From: SVFI01 sp045588655 | Lineage (GTDB): Bacteria > Bacillota > Clostridia > Lachnospirales > Lachnospiraceae | Assembly: GCA_045588655.1 (NCBI GenBank) | Contig: JAZNEP010000013.1 | Coordinates: forward strand, 1 to 53,838 | Direction of reading: 5' to 3' | Length of the DNA: 53,838 nucleotides | In this document: positions 31,435 through 41,090 of the stretch, one piece after another | Position numbering within the stretch: position 1 is the stretch's first letter | How the letters are laid out: every line of letters begins with the position of its first letter | Position numbers and translations under genes: made by a program | The notes under the pieces: model-generated | Database searches by the model: none | The model's input: only the letters and a program-made list of their open reading frames with translations | Told to the model about the DNA's origin: nothing

Positions 31435-31815
31435 TCAGATAAATGCATAGTGTAATGCACTTGCAATAAAAACAGCTGCGACAGCGGACGCAATAACCAC
31501 TACAACGCCAAGAATGATGCGTCTTGGACGATCGGCCTGTTGTTCAGCCCGATATTCTTCGTCGTCTTGGGTGGCTTCTTTTGTCATGATGCGTTTGGCA
31601 ATATCTTCTGTACAGAATGTGCCTACAAGGATGAGCCATGGAAGTATATTTCCGTCACTATTATTATGAATGGCAGCTTGAATCAGATCATAAATCACCC
31701 AAACAGAGAGGGCAGATATGGTGAAAATCTGAGCATAGCTTTTGGCAGTTAACGAAATGTGGGTTTCCATTTCTCCCATATTTTGTGGTTGCAGTGATTT
31801 TAAAAAAATTCTCAT
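31435..31815 (-). CDS. Membrane protein of XRE pair
   Basis: The 126-residue protein has three likely membrane helices (about 33-53, 62-78 and 104-124) with a charged cytosolic loop between (TKEATQDDEEYRAEQQADRP). It lies 17 nt upstream of the small XRE gene in the same operon, a pairing common in Firmicutes, where the membrane protein is of unknown role. The start at 31815 is set by AGGAGGTGTC upstream on the minus strand; ORF extension to 31845 lacks support. Confidence 0.7.
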   Translation of the reverse strand: MRIFLKSLQPQNMGEMETHISLTAKSYAQIFTISALSVWVIYDLIQAAIHNNSDGNILPWLILVGTFCTEDIAKRIMTKEATQDDEEYRAEQQADRPRRIILGVVVVIASAVAAVFIASALHYAFI

Positions 31816-31846
31816 TAATATGACACCTCCTAAAATGTTAAACATG

Positions 31847-31902
31847 TTTTACATTTTGGAGTATAGCACCATAAATGGAAAATGTAAAGAGTTTTTTACA
31901 TT
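31847..31902 (-). promoter_or_regulatory. Promoter and candidate XRE operators
   Basis: On the minus strand TTTACA (31883-31888), 17 nt, TATACT (31860-31865). The sequence ACATTTT/AAAATGT recurs three times around this promoter, near 31848-31858, 31881-31888 and 31896-31903, which are likely binding sites of the XRE protein. Confidence 0.65.
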
Positions 31903-32001
31903 TTTTAAAAAATTTTTTTTAAAGACTATTGACTCTGCCCTCGGGGCAGGGTCTATTTTTGTGTTGAAAAGTAAAACAAAACAAAGGAAATGGTGATTGG
32001 T

Positions 32002-33810
32002 ATGGGAAAGAAAAAATATTCTTTAGTGGACAATTTGCATTATACATTAAAAGGAATGTCCGCTTGGGGAAACCAATTGATGGCGTTGCAGGGCTTGGGT
32101 GTTTTGGCGGATAGTGTGGAGCTATTTGTGGTTCCGGTATTGGTAAAATTAATCATTCAACAGCTGGAAATGGAAACATCATGGACCAGCATTATTAAGT
32201 TAATGGGAGGATATGCGGTTATCATACTGGCGGTTTATATGTTACAGGGAGTTATAACCAATCAGACCAAATGGAGAATGAAGTATGTGCTGATAAGATT
32301 CAAAAGAGAATTGATGAATACCATGATGTCTATGGATTATGCAAACCTGGAAAATCCGAAGGTGTTGGATGAGCATGAACGAATCCGAAATGTAATGAAT
32401 AATAAGGATGCAGGGATTGAAGGTATGATGAACTCTTCGGTACAATGCGGAAAATTCCTGCTACAGATTTTGATTGCGGCTGTTTTGATTTCAAGATTGA
32501 GTATAGTACTTGTTCTGATTTTGTGTGGTCTTTTGACACTGGCATTTGTTCCGATAAACAGAGCAAAGAAAAAAGATAAGGACGAAGTGTGGGATGCGCT
32601 GGGCGGATATTGGCGCAAACATTTTAATCTGGGATTTTTAACAACACATTTTGATGCAGCCAAAGAAATCAGAATGTATGATATGAAGGATTTTATATAT
32701 ACAAAGTATCTGGGAGTAAATGCAGCCATTCAAAAGAAGTATATCCATTCGAGAAACATTTGGGTGAAATGTCACGGCCTAGTAAAGGCACTGGAGCTGT
32801 TACAAGAAATGTGTTTGTATGTATTTTTAATCTACAATCTGGCAAAGGGAAATCTAACAGTGGCTGATTTTACACTATATATATCTGCAGTACATATTTT
32901 TTCGAAGGCGGTAAATGATTTCACCTTGGAATTTACAGATCTTAAAAAACAGTCTTTAGAGGTGGCGGATTTTAGAGCATTTATAGACGCCTATACGATA
33001 CCGGATGCGGAACAAGAGTGCCCGGCGGCAATGACCCCCGATTTTGCATATGAGGAGGTATCGTTTTGTTATGAGGGTCAGACCAAAAACGCACTGGATA
33101 AGATAAATATAACCATTCCGTATGGACAGCGACTTGCAGTGGTGGGATTAAACGGTGCCGGAAAAACGACATTTATAAAACTGTTGTGTGGTCTATATGA
33201 ACCTTCGGAAGGTAAGATTTTAATGAATGGAAAAGATACAAGGTCAGAAGGAAAGACCAGCAGATTTTCACGGTTTTCTGCTGTATTTCAAAATGTGGAA
33301 ATGTATCCTTTTTCTATTGCGGAAAATATTTCGATGCAACCGTTGAAAGAAACAGATTTAGAAAAAGTGAAGGAATGTCTGAAAAAGTGTGGTTTATATG
33401 AAAAAGTGCAGGGATTAAAAAAGAAAGAACACACGCAGATGTTGAAAGTTTTGGATAGTGAAGGAATTGATTTTTCAGGAGGAGAAAAACAGAAACTGGC
33501 ACTTGCAAGAGCATTGTATAAGGATGCACCGGTGATTATCCTTGATGAGCCTACCGCAGCGTTGGATCCACTGGCGGAGGAACGTTTATACAAAGCATTT
33601 GATGAATTAATTGGAGACAAAACAGGGATTTATATTTCACACAGACTTTCCTCCACCAGATTCTGCGACAAGATTGCAATGTTTAAAGAGGGCCGTATTG
33701 TGGAATATGGGACACATGAGGAACTGATTGCGTTAAAGGGCGAATATTATTCGATATATGAAACCCAGGCTCAATATTATAAAGAAGAGGAGGAGAAGGG
33801 TGATGAGTAA
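32002..33810 (+). CDS. ABC exporter half-transporter, subunit 1
   Basis: The 602-residue protein has an N-terminal six-helix ABC membrane domain (1-310) and a C-terminal ATPase (about 345-600) with Walker A GLNGAGKTTFIKL, signature FSGGEKQK, Walker B VIILDEPTAALDPL and switch His in ISHRLSS. It overlaps the second subunit gene by 8 nt, so a heterodimeric exporter is likely. The start at 32002 is preceded by GGTGAT; 31990 is an alternative start. It follows a 186-nt gap after the divergent XRE pair. The exported substrate is unknown; peptide or drug export is usual for this family. Confidence 0.9.
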   Translation: MGKKKYSLVDNLHYTLKGMSAWGNQLMALQGLGVLADSVELFVVPVLVKLIIQQLEMETSWTSIIKLMGGYAVIILAVYMLQGVITNQTKWRMKYVLIRFKRELMNTMMSMDYANLENPKVLDEHERIRNVMNNKDAGIEGMMNSSVQCGKFLLQILIAAVLISRLSIVLVLILCGLLTLAFVPINRAKKKDKDEVWDALGGYWRKHFNLGFLTTHFDAAKEIRMYDMKDFIYTKYLGVNAAIQKKYIHSRNIWVKCHGLVKALELLQEMCLYVFLIYNLAKGNLTVADFTLYISAVHIFSKAVNDFTLEFTDLKKQSLEVADFRAFIDAYTIPDAEQECPAAMTPDFAYEEVSFCYEGQTKNALDKINITIPYGQRLAVVGLNGAGKTTFIKLLCGLYEPSEGKILMNGKDTRSEGKTSRFSRFSAVFQNVEMYPFSIAENISMQPLKETDLEKVKECLKKCGLYEKVQGLKKKEHTQMLKVLDSEGIDFSGGEKQKLALARALYKDAPVIILDEPTAALDPLAEERLYKAFDELIGDKTGIYISHRLSSTRFCDKIAMFKEGRIVEYGTHEELIALKGEYYSIYETQAQYYKEEEEKGDE

Positions 33811-35599
33811 GAAAAAACAAACATCCATCATATCTACCATAGGCTATTTTTTCAAAGCCATGTGGAGACATAGGAAAAGTTTTTATGTGTTCTATGCATG
33901 TTACATCTGTTTTATGTTGATACAACCGTTGGTAAATATCTTCTGTCCGAGACTTATCATTGACGAAATCACTGCTTCAAAGGATATGCATAGAATCATC
34001 ATGATTACGACAATCATGATTGTAGTCAATGCAATCGTGGGGACTGCAGTGGTACTACTGGATGAACAACTATCAAGAATATATTATGAAGATCTAAATC
34101 GATTATTAGAAGCTAATGTGGGCAGAAAAAGTATGGAGCTAAAGTATGAGATTACAGAGAGCAGGAAAACGCTGGATTACATAGGCAATGCAAAACTAGG
34201 TATTCAAAATGCATATTCCGGTGGAATGAGCGGATTGTTTAAAGCATTCAGTCTTTTGGCCTCTAATCTTGGAGTTTTGCTGATCTCAATTGTAGTAGTT
34301 GCCCGCTATTCATGGCTTTTGGTACTCATTGTAATGGCAAGTGTAATCATAAATACATGGATGAATCATAAGCTTAACGCAATTCAGATGGCTCAATTCG
34401 AAAAATTATCCTTTATCGACAGAGGGTATTATTATTTGCTTCATTCGTTATCTGATATTCGTTTCGGAAAAGATATTCGTTTGTTTCGGACAAAAGATAT
34501 GATGATAAATCGAGTGGATGGTTTTAATAAAGAACAAACACAGATTTGCAGACAGCAGGCAGAGCAATCGCAAAGATTTGTAAACGTATCCAAAGTGGAT
34601 ATGGCGCTGACTGCGATTTTGACCTATTTGGTTCTGGCGTTTTTTGCTGTGAGGGGTGAAATTACGATTGGTGAATTTACGATGCTTGCGACCGCGGCTT
34701 CCGCTTTAACGCTAGCTATGAATCTTATTTTGCAGCAGGTACTGGATTTGAAAAAGTTTGGCCGATATGCAGACAACTATATTGATTTTTTAGAAAACAA
34801 TGCATATGAAGAAAAGGGCTGTTTGAGTTGTGAAGACTGCACAGATATCAGGATTGAATTTAAAAATGTATCGTTCCGCTATCCGGAGCAGGAAGTTTAT
34901 GCGCTAAAGAATATAAATGTGGAAATTAAGAGCGGAGAACACTGGTCTATTGTGGGGTTAAACGGTGCAGGAAAAACAACCTTTATAAAATTGTTGTGCC
35001 GGTTGTATGAATGCAGCGAGGGAGAGATTTTGTTAAACGGAGTCAATATTTTGGAATATGACATGAGGCAGTACACGAAGTTGTTGGCGGCAGTTTTTCA
35101 GGATTTTCAATTACTCAATTTTTCCATCAAAGAAAATATTGTAATCGGAGAAAGTGACAGCGTCAAAGACGAGCGTATCTTACCACTGATTGAAAAGGTG
35201 GGACTGGCCGAAAAAGTAAAATCTTTGCCGCTGGGATTAGAAACTCCTGTATTTAGGTATTATGATTTAAATGGATTTGAACCATCCGGCGGAGAGCAAC
35301 AAAAGATTGCGATGGCCAGAGCATTGTATAAGGATGCACCGATTTTAATCTTAGATGAACCGACAGCTGCATTAGATCCGGTGGCCGAACAGGAAATTTA
35401 TGAAAAATATGATGAAATGACTTACGGGAAAACAGCATTCTTTATTTCGCACAGGCTATCTTCGTGTAAATTCTGTGACAGAATTATGGTGTTCAGGGAT
35501 GGTGAGATTGTGGAAAGAGGAACCCACGAGGTTCTGATGAAAAAGAAGGACGGCTTGTATGCACAGATGTTTATGGCACAGGAAAAATATTATCATTAG
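33803..35599 (+). CDS. ABC exporter half-transporter, subunit 2
   Basis: The 598-residue protein has the same plan as its neighbour: membrane domain (1-320) and ATPase with Walker A GLNGAGKTTFIKLL, signature PSGGEQQK, Walker B ILILDEPTAALDPV and the H-loop ISHRLSS. Both ATPases keep the catalytic Glu, so neither site looks degenerate. The overlap with subunit 1 and GGAGAAGGG ahead of the start indicate coupled translation. A bidirectional terminator follows. Confidence 0.9.
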   Translation: MSKKKQTSIISTIGYFFKAMWRHRKSFYVFYACYICFMLIQPLVNIFCPRLIIDEITASKDMHRIIMITTIMIVVNAIVGTAVVLLDEQLSRIYYEDLNRLLEANVGRKSMELKYEITESRKTLDYIGNAKLGIQNAYSGGMSGLFKAFSLLASNLGVLLISIVVVARYSWLLVLIVMASVIINTWMNHKLNAIQMAQFEKLSFIDRGYYYLLHSLSDIRFGKDIRLFRTKDMMINRVDGFNKEQTQICRQQAEQSQRFVNVSKVDMALTAILTYLVLAFFAVRGEITIGEFTMLATAASALTLAMNLILQQVLDLKKFGRYADNYIDFLENNAYEEKGCLSCEDCTDIRIEFKNVSFRYPEQEVYALKNINVEIKSGEHWSIVGLNGAGKTTFIKLLCRLYECSEGEILLNGVNILEYDMRQYTKLLAAVFQDFQLLNFSIKENIVIGESDSVKDERILPLIEKVGLAEKVKSLPLGLETPVFRYYDLNGFEPSGGEQQKIAMARALYKDAPILILDEPTAALDPVAEQEIYEKYDEMTYGKTAFFISHRLSSCKFCDRIMVFRDGEIVERGTHEVLMKKKDGLYAQMFMAQEKYYH

Positions 35600-35626
35600 C
35601 AAAATAAGTAGTTGTAAAACGCACAA

Positions 35627-35654
35627 AAAAGACCGACAGAAATGTCGGTCTTTT
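35627..35654. terminator. Bidirectional terminator
   Basis: AAAAGACCGACA (35627-35638) pairs with TGTCGGTCTTTT (35643-35654), flanked by A-run and T-run. It separates the ABC exporter from the convergent MerR-methyltransferase gene. Confidence 0.88.
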
Positions 35655-35668
35655 ATCTCTTATAAGGT

Positions 35669-36850
35669 TTATTTGTAGCAATGCCAGAACAAATTGTTAC
35701 TGTCAAGAATGATACTTCCATCGTCCTTACATAATGTTTGGAGGTGAGAAATTAGCTTGCGTTTATTGCTTTGCAAGTAGTCATGCGCTTGTGGGAAACG
35801 TTCCAGTACACGCTCAAAAAGTTCTTCCGGTGAATCGTAGCGGAATGGAGAGGGAAGCCAAACCTGTGTGACTTTGCTAAAGTATTTGCTAAGGATGGTT
35901 TGAAATTCATCTCCGGCGATTTTGGCTTCCTGGTATTGATCAATTGCAAAGGAAGGGTTGAGACCGCTTGCTTTTAGAGTATCAATCCAGAATAAGTGCT
36001 CGCTTGTGGCACAGAAGTTATTTACCGAGAACAGACCGCCCAAAGCAAGATGTTCTGCTACGCGAGCAACCAGTGCCTGTGGATCGGAAAGAACATCCAT
36101 GAGATAGTGGGCGATGACCATGGAGTAAGGTGATTTTGCCGAAAGGTCATCCCAGGTGCTTGGCTTTTCTATGTCTTCAAAGAATAATGAAATAACACTT
36201 CCATCGGAAAGTTGCTCTTGGTGTTCCGGAATAAATTTTGCAAAATCATCTGCCCAGCTGCCGTGTAAATCATACGCATCAATTGTGACATTGGATGGAA
36301 TGTCAGACCAGTTATTTCTCCATATTTTTGAAAAACCGCAGCCCAAATCAAGAATTCGTTCGCCTTCTTTGATAGGGAGTGAATTGTAAATTTTGACATA
36401 CCAGTCTTGTCCGTCTGCATTGTGTTTGAGGGCGTAGAAATGGCTGTCGTCAGAGTTTTGGTCATTTTGAATGTCGCGGATAATATCAGCTACATCATCC
36501 CAATTCGGTTTTCCGTTACTTCTGACAATAGCAGCCTTGATACGGGCAATGGCTTTTTCCAGTTCATAACGCTTGGCTTCCATCATATCAATCTGATTTT
36601 GGAGTGTTTCCAAAATGTCATCATCTTCACTGTACATAAGATTTTCTTTGATTTCTTCCAAAGAGAAGCCGACTTGTTTTAGTGCAATGATTTTTTCTAA
36701 AACAAAAAGAGCTTCCTTGTCATACAATCTGTAATTTCCTTCGGAATATTCCGATGGCTTTAGTAGGCCTTTTTCGTCATACAAACGAATCGCTTTTTGT
36801 GAAATTCCGGCTTTTTTGGCAATTTCACCGGTCGTCATTTTCTTTGTCAT
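35669..36850 (-). CDS. MerR regulator fused to SAM-dependent methyltransferase
   Basis: The 393-residue protein has an N-terminal MerR domain (MTTGEIAKKAGISQKAIRLY, then DEKGLLKPSEYSEGNYRLYD, then a dimer helix of about 50 residues) and a C-terminal class I methyltransferase (ILDLGCGFSKIW, then DAYDL and MVIAHYLMDVLSDPQALVARVAEHLALGG). MerR factors twist DNA on ligand binding, and here the ligand-binding part is a methyltransferase fold. It may sense SAM or a methylatable compound. Its start has AGGAGG 8 nt upstream. It diverges from the MacB-like ABC operon. Confidence 0.88.
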   Translation of the reverse strand: MTKKMTTGEIAKKAGISQKAIRLYDEKGLLKPSEYSEGNYRLYDKEALFVLEKIIALKQVGFSLEEIKENLMYSEDDDILETLQNQIDMMEAKRYELEKAIARIKAAIVRSNGKPNWDDVADIIRDIQNDQNSDDSHFYALKHNADGQDWYVKIYNSLPIKEGERILDLGCGFSKIWRNNWSDIPSNVTIDAYDLHGSWADDFAKFIPEHQEQLSDGSVISLFFEDIEKPSTWDDLSAKSPYSMVIAHYLMDVLSDPQALVARVAEHLALGGLFSVNNFCATSEHLFWIDTLKASGLNPSFAIDQYQEAKIAGDEFQTILSKYFSKVTQVWLPSPFRYDSPEELFERVLERFPQAHDYLQSNKRKLISHLQTLCKDDGSIILDSNNLFWHCYK

Positions 36851-37097
36851 AATGAGTTTCCTCCTTTTGGAATGGTGTGCTTGGCAAGCATTTTTTCACA
36901 AGAGTCATCGGATGATTTTCTTATAGCTCATTATAGCACAATCTTTAATCTTGCACTCTAACATTCACTTGAAAATGCCGTAAGGTACTATGCAGAGCTT
37001 GCCATGCTTATCGTTATGGAATCATCGTAGGGGATGCCCTAGGGGAAGAGTCAAGAGGATTTGGGAATGGAGCGAAGCAGTTTCTTCCTCAATTATA

Positions 37098-37126
37098 GTG
37101 CAAGGCATAGGGGGGCATGCTATAAT
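37098..37126 (+). promoter_or_regulatory. Promoter of MacB-like operon
   Basis: GTGCAA (37098-37103), 17 nt, TATAAT (37121-37126), 42 nt before the ATPase start. The rest of the 318-nt gap after the divergent MerR gene contains a TATAAT on the minus strand near 36930-36940 for merR and a small TGCTT-GGC-AAGCA hairpin at 36878-36890 followed by T6. Nothing else was recognised there. Confidence 0.5.
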
Positions 37127-37168
37127 AAGCGTGGTCGGGGAAGACAGATTCTGGGAGGAAGAAAGCGA

Positions 37169-37849
37169 ATGAACATATTGACATGTGAAGATGTACATAA
37201 AGTGTATGCGGCCGGTGAAAATCAAGTCGCAGCATTGAATGGGATAAATCTGGAGATTAAGAAAGGGGAGTTTGTAGCAATTGTGGGGGCATCGGGTTCT
37301 GGGAAATCCACATTGTTGCACATTTTAGGAGGTGTAGATAAACCGACGAAGGGGGAAGTGACAATAGACGGAACTAAGCTTTCAAGATTAAATCCGACAC
37401 AGGCGGCAATATTTCGCAGAAGGAAAGTAGGGTTGGTGTACCAGTTTTACAATCTGATTCCTACGCTTACCGTAAGGAAAAATATTCTCATGCCGTTAGC
37501 ACTGGATAAGAAAAAACCGGATACCGAGTATTTTGAAAAAGTGGTCCAATCGCTGGGAATATCTGAAAAGCTTGATGTTATGCCCAATCAATTGTCGGGA
37601 GGGCAGCAGCAAAGAGTTGCAATCGCACGCTCGCTGATGTATCATCCGGCACTGCTTTTGGCAGATGAGCCTACAGGAAATCTGGATCAGAAAAACTCCA
37701 AAGAGATTATGGAGATCCTGAAATCTTCCAACAGGGATTGGGGACAGACGATTTTATTGATTACGCACGATGAAAAGATAGCGTTGGAAGCAAATCGAAT
37801 CATAACCATAGCGGATGGCAAAATCATCAAAGATGAGCGTCGGGGGTAA
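37169..37849 (+). CDS. MacB-like ABC transporter ATP-binding protein
   Basis: The 226-residue protein is a complete ABC ATPase: Walker A GASGSGKSTLLHIL, Q-loop VYQFYNLIPTLTV, signature LSGGQQQRVAIAR, Walker B ALLLADEPTGNLDQ. The LADEPTGNLD text is characteristic of the LolD/MacB/BceA group, which works with FtsX-type permeases. GGGAGG lies about 9 nt before the ATG at 37169; an ORF extension upstream to 37061 lacks support. The permease gene starts 5 nt after its stop. Confidence 0.92.
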   Translation: MNILTCEDVHKVYAAGENQVAALNGINLEIKKGEFVAIVGASGSGKSTLLHILGGVDKPTKGEVTIDGTKLSRLNPTQAAIFRRRKVGLVYQFYNLIPTLTVRKNILMPLALDKKKPDTEYFEKVVQSLGISEKLDVMPNQLSGGQQQRVAIARSLMYHPALLLADEPTGNLDQKNSKEIMEILKSSNRDWGQTILLITHDEKIALEANRIITIADGKIIKDERRG

Positions 37850-37854
37850 CAGAT

Positions 37855-40053
37855 ATGTGGAAAGATGATTCATCCGGTTATATTAAGAATAACCGGTCAA
37901 GCGCTGTTTCTGTGATAGTTGCGGCATTTATCTCAGCACTTCTTTTGTCCTTGCTATGCGGTCTGTTTTATAATGCATGGAAGTATGAAGTTGAAAGAAT
38001 TGAGCTGGAGATAGGGGGATGGCATAGTCGAATTGTCGGTGAATTTGGCGAAGAAGAGATAGAGATGGTCAAGCAGGTTGCAAATGTCAAAGAAGTCGTA
38101 CGAAACAATAAGGAAACGACAATGGACATTTATTTTGTAACGATGGGGACCGTGCTGGAGGATTCTTCCCGCGTGGCAACTGCTTTGAATATTTCGGCGG
38201 ATGAAGTTGTTTATAATCATGAACTTCTTGCAATGTATCTGATACGTGATCCACAGGATACTGCTCCAAGATTATTGTTTCCCATGTTTATACTCATTGT
38301 TGTACTTGCATCCGTTTCACTGATTATGATTATACATAATTCGTTTGCGGTCAGTATGAATGCCAGAGTACATCAATTTGGCATTTTTTCAAGTATCGGA
38401 GCTACGCCAAAACAGATTCGCAGCTGTCTTTTACAGGAAGCGGCGGTTTTGTGCTCGATTCCGATAGCATTGGGGAACCTGCTTGGAATTTTAATTAGCA
38501 TGATATTAATAAATTTAACGAATATTTTGCTGGGAAGTGATGTGCCGGGTAGACATGAAGCTGTGTTTGGATATCATCCGTTTGTTTTGCTGGTGACGAT
38601 GTTCGTAAGCATCCTTACCGTATGGATTTCGGCATGGATACCGGCTCGAAAATTGAGCAGATTGACGCCGCTTGAAGCGATAAAGAATACAGGAGAACTG
38701 CAGTTGAATCGAAAGAAAAGTTCTCCGCTGCTCTCCCTTTTGTTTGGTCCGGTGGGGGAATTGGCTGGGAATGCGTTAAAAGCACAGAAAAGGGCGCTGA
38801 GGACGGCTTCTTTATCGTTGATTTTTTCTGTTATGGCGTTTACGCTTATGCAGTGCTTGCTTTCTCTTTCTGTAATCAGTACAAAGGAGACCTATTTTGA
38901 GCGATATAAAAATGTTTGGGATATAATGATTACAGTAAAAGATACGGAAATGGATTACTTTTTAGACGAAGAGGAAATACAGGGAACTTCGGGAGTGCGA
39001 AGTGCAATCGTATATCAGAAAGCGTTTGCAAAACGAATCATTACAGAGAATGAGATGAGTGAGGAAATGAAAGCAATGGGGGGCTTTGTGGATGCATCCG
39101 GAGATGCTGTTTCTAAGGTAGAGGGCGGATGGCTTGTGAATACTCCGATTATCATATTGGATGATGCAAGTTTTTTGGCGTATTGTGAACAAATTGGTAT
39201 TACATCACAGCTGGATGGTGCAATTATTCGAAACTGCATACGCGATGTGACCAATCCGGATTTCAGACATCCTCAATATATGCCTTACGTAAAAGATGAC
39301 AGTAAGGTGAGTATTTTAAGAAGCTTGGGTAATACAGAGCTTGCAGTGGAAATTCCGGTTTTGTCCTATACGGAGGAAGTACCGGTATTGAGAGAAGAGT
39401 ATGCAACACTTGATTATTATGAGCTCGTACATTTCGTTTCGTCTTCCCTATGGAGTAAAATCAAGGGGCAGATTATAGGGGGCGAGAAAGATATACATAT
39501 TTGTGTTCTTGGCAGAGAACATGTAACCTTAGAGGAGTTGACAGCATTACAGAATCAATTGAATGAGAAGCTGGAGGCCAGATATACGATAGAAAGTGAG
39601 AATCGTATTTTGGAGCAAGAGACAAATGATAAGCAGTTGCAGGGGCTGGAGGCGATTTTCGGTGGTTTTTGCGCGTTACTTGCAGTGATTGGAATGGGTA
39701 ATGTGTTCTCAAATACGTTGGGATTTGTGAGAGAAAGAAAAAGAGAATTTGCCAGATATCTGTCGGTCGGACTGACACCGGAACAAATGAGAAAAATGTT
39801 TTGCATTGAGGCGTTTGTGATTGCAGGTCGTCCCATTCTGATTACCATTCCATTGACACTGATAGCAGTGTGGCTTATGCTCAAAGCAAGTTATATTGAA
39901 ATAGAAGTTTTTCTGGCAGAGGCACCATGGCTTCCGATTACCGTGTTTATGTTGTCCATTGTGGGAATCGTAGCATTGGCTTATTATCTTGGCTGGAAAA
40001 ATATAAGAAAGATTGATTTGGTACAGGTTTTACGTGACGACAGCATGATGTAA
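37855..40053 (+). CDS. FtsX-like ABC transporter permease
   Basis: The 732-residue protein has an FtsX-like domain near each end and a large extracytoplasmic part between. Helices occur at about residues 17-37, 138-158, 205-225, 242-262, 315-335, 603-623, 657-677 and 695-715; FGIFSSIGATPKQIR and FARYLSVGLTPEQMRK are the paired FtsX signatures. With the ATPase it forms a mechanotransmission or efflux complex of the MacB/BceB type. No two-component system is adjacent; the divergent MerR fusion is a candidate regulator. Substrate unknown. Confidence 0.88.
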   Translation: MWKDDSSGYIKNNRSSAVSVIVAAFISALLLSLLCGLFYNAWKYEVERIELEIGGWHSRIVGEFGEEEIEMVKQVANVKEVVRNNKETTMDIYFVTMGTVLEDSSRVATALNISADEVVYNHELLAMYLIRDPQDTAPRLLFPMFILIVVLASVSLIMIIHNSFAVSMNARVHQFGIFSSIGATPKQIRSCLLQEAAVLCSIPIALGNLLGILISMILINLTNILLGSDVPGRHEAVFGYHPFVLLVTMFVSILTVWISAWIPARKLSRLTPLEAIKNTGELQLNRKKSSPLLSLLFGPVGELAGNALKAQKRALRTASLSLIFSVMAFTLMQCLLSLSVISTKETYFERYKNVWDIMITVKDTEMDYFLDEEEIQGTSGVRSAIVYQKAFAKRIITENEMSEEMKAMGGFVDASGDAVSKVEGGWLVNTPIIILDDASFLAYCEQIGITSQLDGAIIRNCIRDVTNPDFRHPQYMPYVKDDSKVSILRSLGNTELAVEIPVLSYTEEVPVLREEYATLDYYELVHFVSSSLWSKIKGQIIGGEKDIHICVLGREHVTLEELTALQNQLNEKLEARYTIESENRILEQETNDKQLQGLEAIFGGFCALLAVIGMGNVFSNTLGFVRERKREFARYLSVGLTPEQMRKMFCIEAFVIAGRPILITIPLTLIAVWLMLKASYIEIEVFLAEAPWLPITVFMLSIVGIVALAYYLGWKNIRKIDLVQVLRDDSMM

Positions 40054-40100
40054 GAAATGCAAGAATATTGTAGTACAATAGGAAAATAAGGAGACGAAGG

Positions 40101-41090
40101 ATGGAAAATTATACCAGGATAAGTAAACAGGATATGGATAAAAGCGCAGAGATTGTGCGCAGTATTAGGGATTATTATTATACAAAGATGGTGGGACAAG
40201 ACAGGCTCAGTACGTCATTGCTTGTATCCATTATGTGCAATGGGCATATTTTGCTTGAGTCTGTTCCCGGACTGGCAAAAACGACCGCAGCCAAAACGAT
40301 AACGGAGGCGGTAAACGGTACCTTTTCACGTATCCAGTGTACGCCGGACCTTCTTCCGAGTGACATTACCGGTACACAGATTCTAAATTACACAACCAAT
40401 TCGTTTGAGACAAAGCTCGGGCCGGTCTATGCAAACTTTGTGCTGCTGGACGAGATTAACCGCTCCAGTGCTAAGACACAGAGTGCAATGCTGGAGGTTA
40501 TGCAGGAGCATCAGGTGACGATTGGCGGAGAACAGTATCAGATGCCGGAGATTTTTACGGTAATAGCGACGCAAAATCCGATTGAGCAGGAGGGAACCTA
40601 TCTGCTTGCGGAAGCACAGCTCGATCGATTCTTACTAAAAGAAAAATTGGAGTATCCGTCGGGTACAGAAGAGATGGAGATATTAAATCGAATTGAGAAC
40701 GAAGTGTTTACTACAAAGCAGGCAGTTGCAGATCTTGAGGATGTCAAATTTTTGCAAAATCTTTTGAAAAAAGTATATATGGATGAGTCAATCAAAAAAT
40801 ATATCATTCAGATTATCCAGGCGACACGATGTCCGGAGCAATCTATAGATCCACAGCTTTCGCAGTATGTAACACTTGGTGCGAGCACGCGTGGCGCGAT
40901 TGCACTGATGGAAGTAGCAAAAGCAGTCGCACTGATGAGTGGCAGAGATTATGTGATTCCGGATGATGTAAAAGCCCTGGTACATAGTGTCCTGCGTCAC
41001 AGAATCAGTTTAAACTACGCAGCGGTTGCAGACGAAGTAGGTGAAGAAGTAATTATTGATGCGATTGTAGGAGCGATACCGACACCATGA
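40101..41090 (+). CDS. MoxR family AAA+ ATPase
   Basis: The 329-residue protein has the MoxR AAA core: Walker A region LLESVPGLAKTTAAKTI, Walker B VLLDEINRSSAKTQSAMLEV, sensor-1 TVIATQNPIEQEGTYLL and the lid domain with YVTLGASTRGAIALMEVAKA. MoxR proteins are chaperone-like ATPases acting with von Willebrand-A partners. Its stop overlaps the DUF58 gene (ATGA), and it heads a six-gene operon (40101-45010). AGGAGACG precedes the start. Confidence 0.93.
   Translation: MENYTRISKQDMDKSAEIVRSIRDYYYTKMVGQDRLSTSLLVSIMCNGHILLESVPGLAKTTAAKTITEAVNGTFSRIQCTPDLLPSDITGTQILNYTTNSFETKLGPVYANFVLLDEINRSSAKTQSAMLEVMQEHQVTIGGEQYQMPEIFTVIATQNPIEQEGTYLLAEAQLDRFLLKEKLEYPSGTEEMEILNRIENEVFTTKQAVADLEDVKFLQNLLKKVYMDESIKKYIIQIIQATRCPEQSIDPQLSQYVTLGASTRGAIALMEVAKAVALMSGRDYVIPDDVKALVHSVLRHRISLNYAAVADEVGEEVIIDAIVGAIPTP

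Noticed and set aside
33001..35599. Degenerate ATPase site in the heterodimeric ABC exporter
   Set aside because: Both subunits keep Walker A, SGGE signature and LDEPTAALD with the catalytic Glu; no degeneracy is visible.
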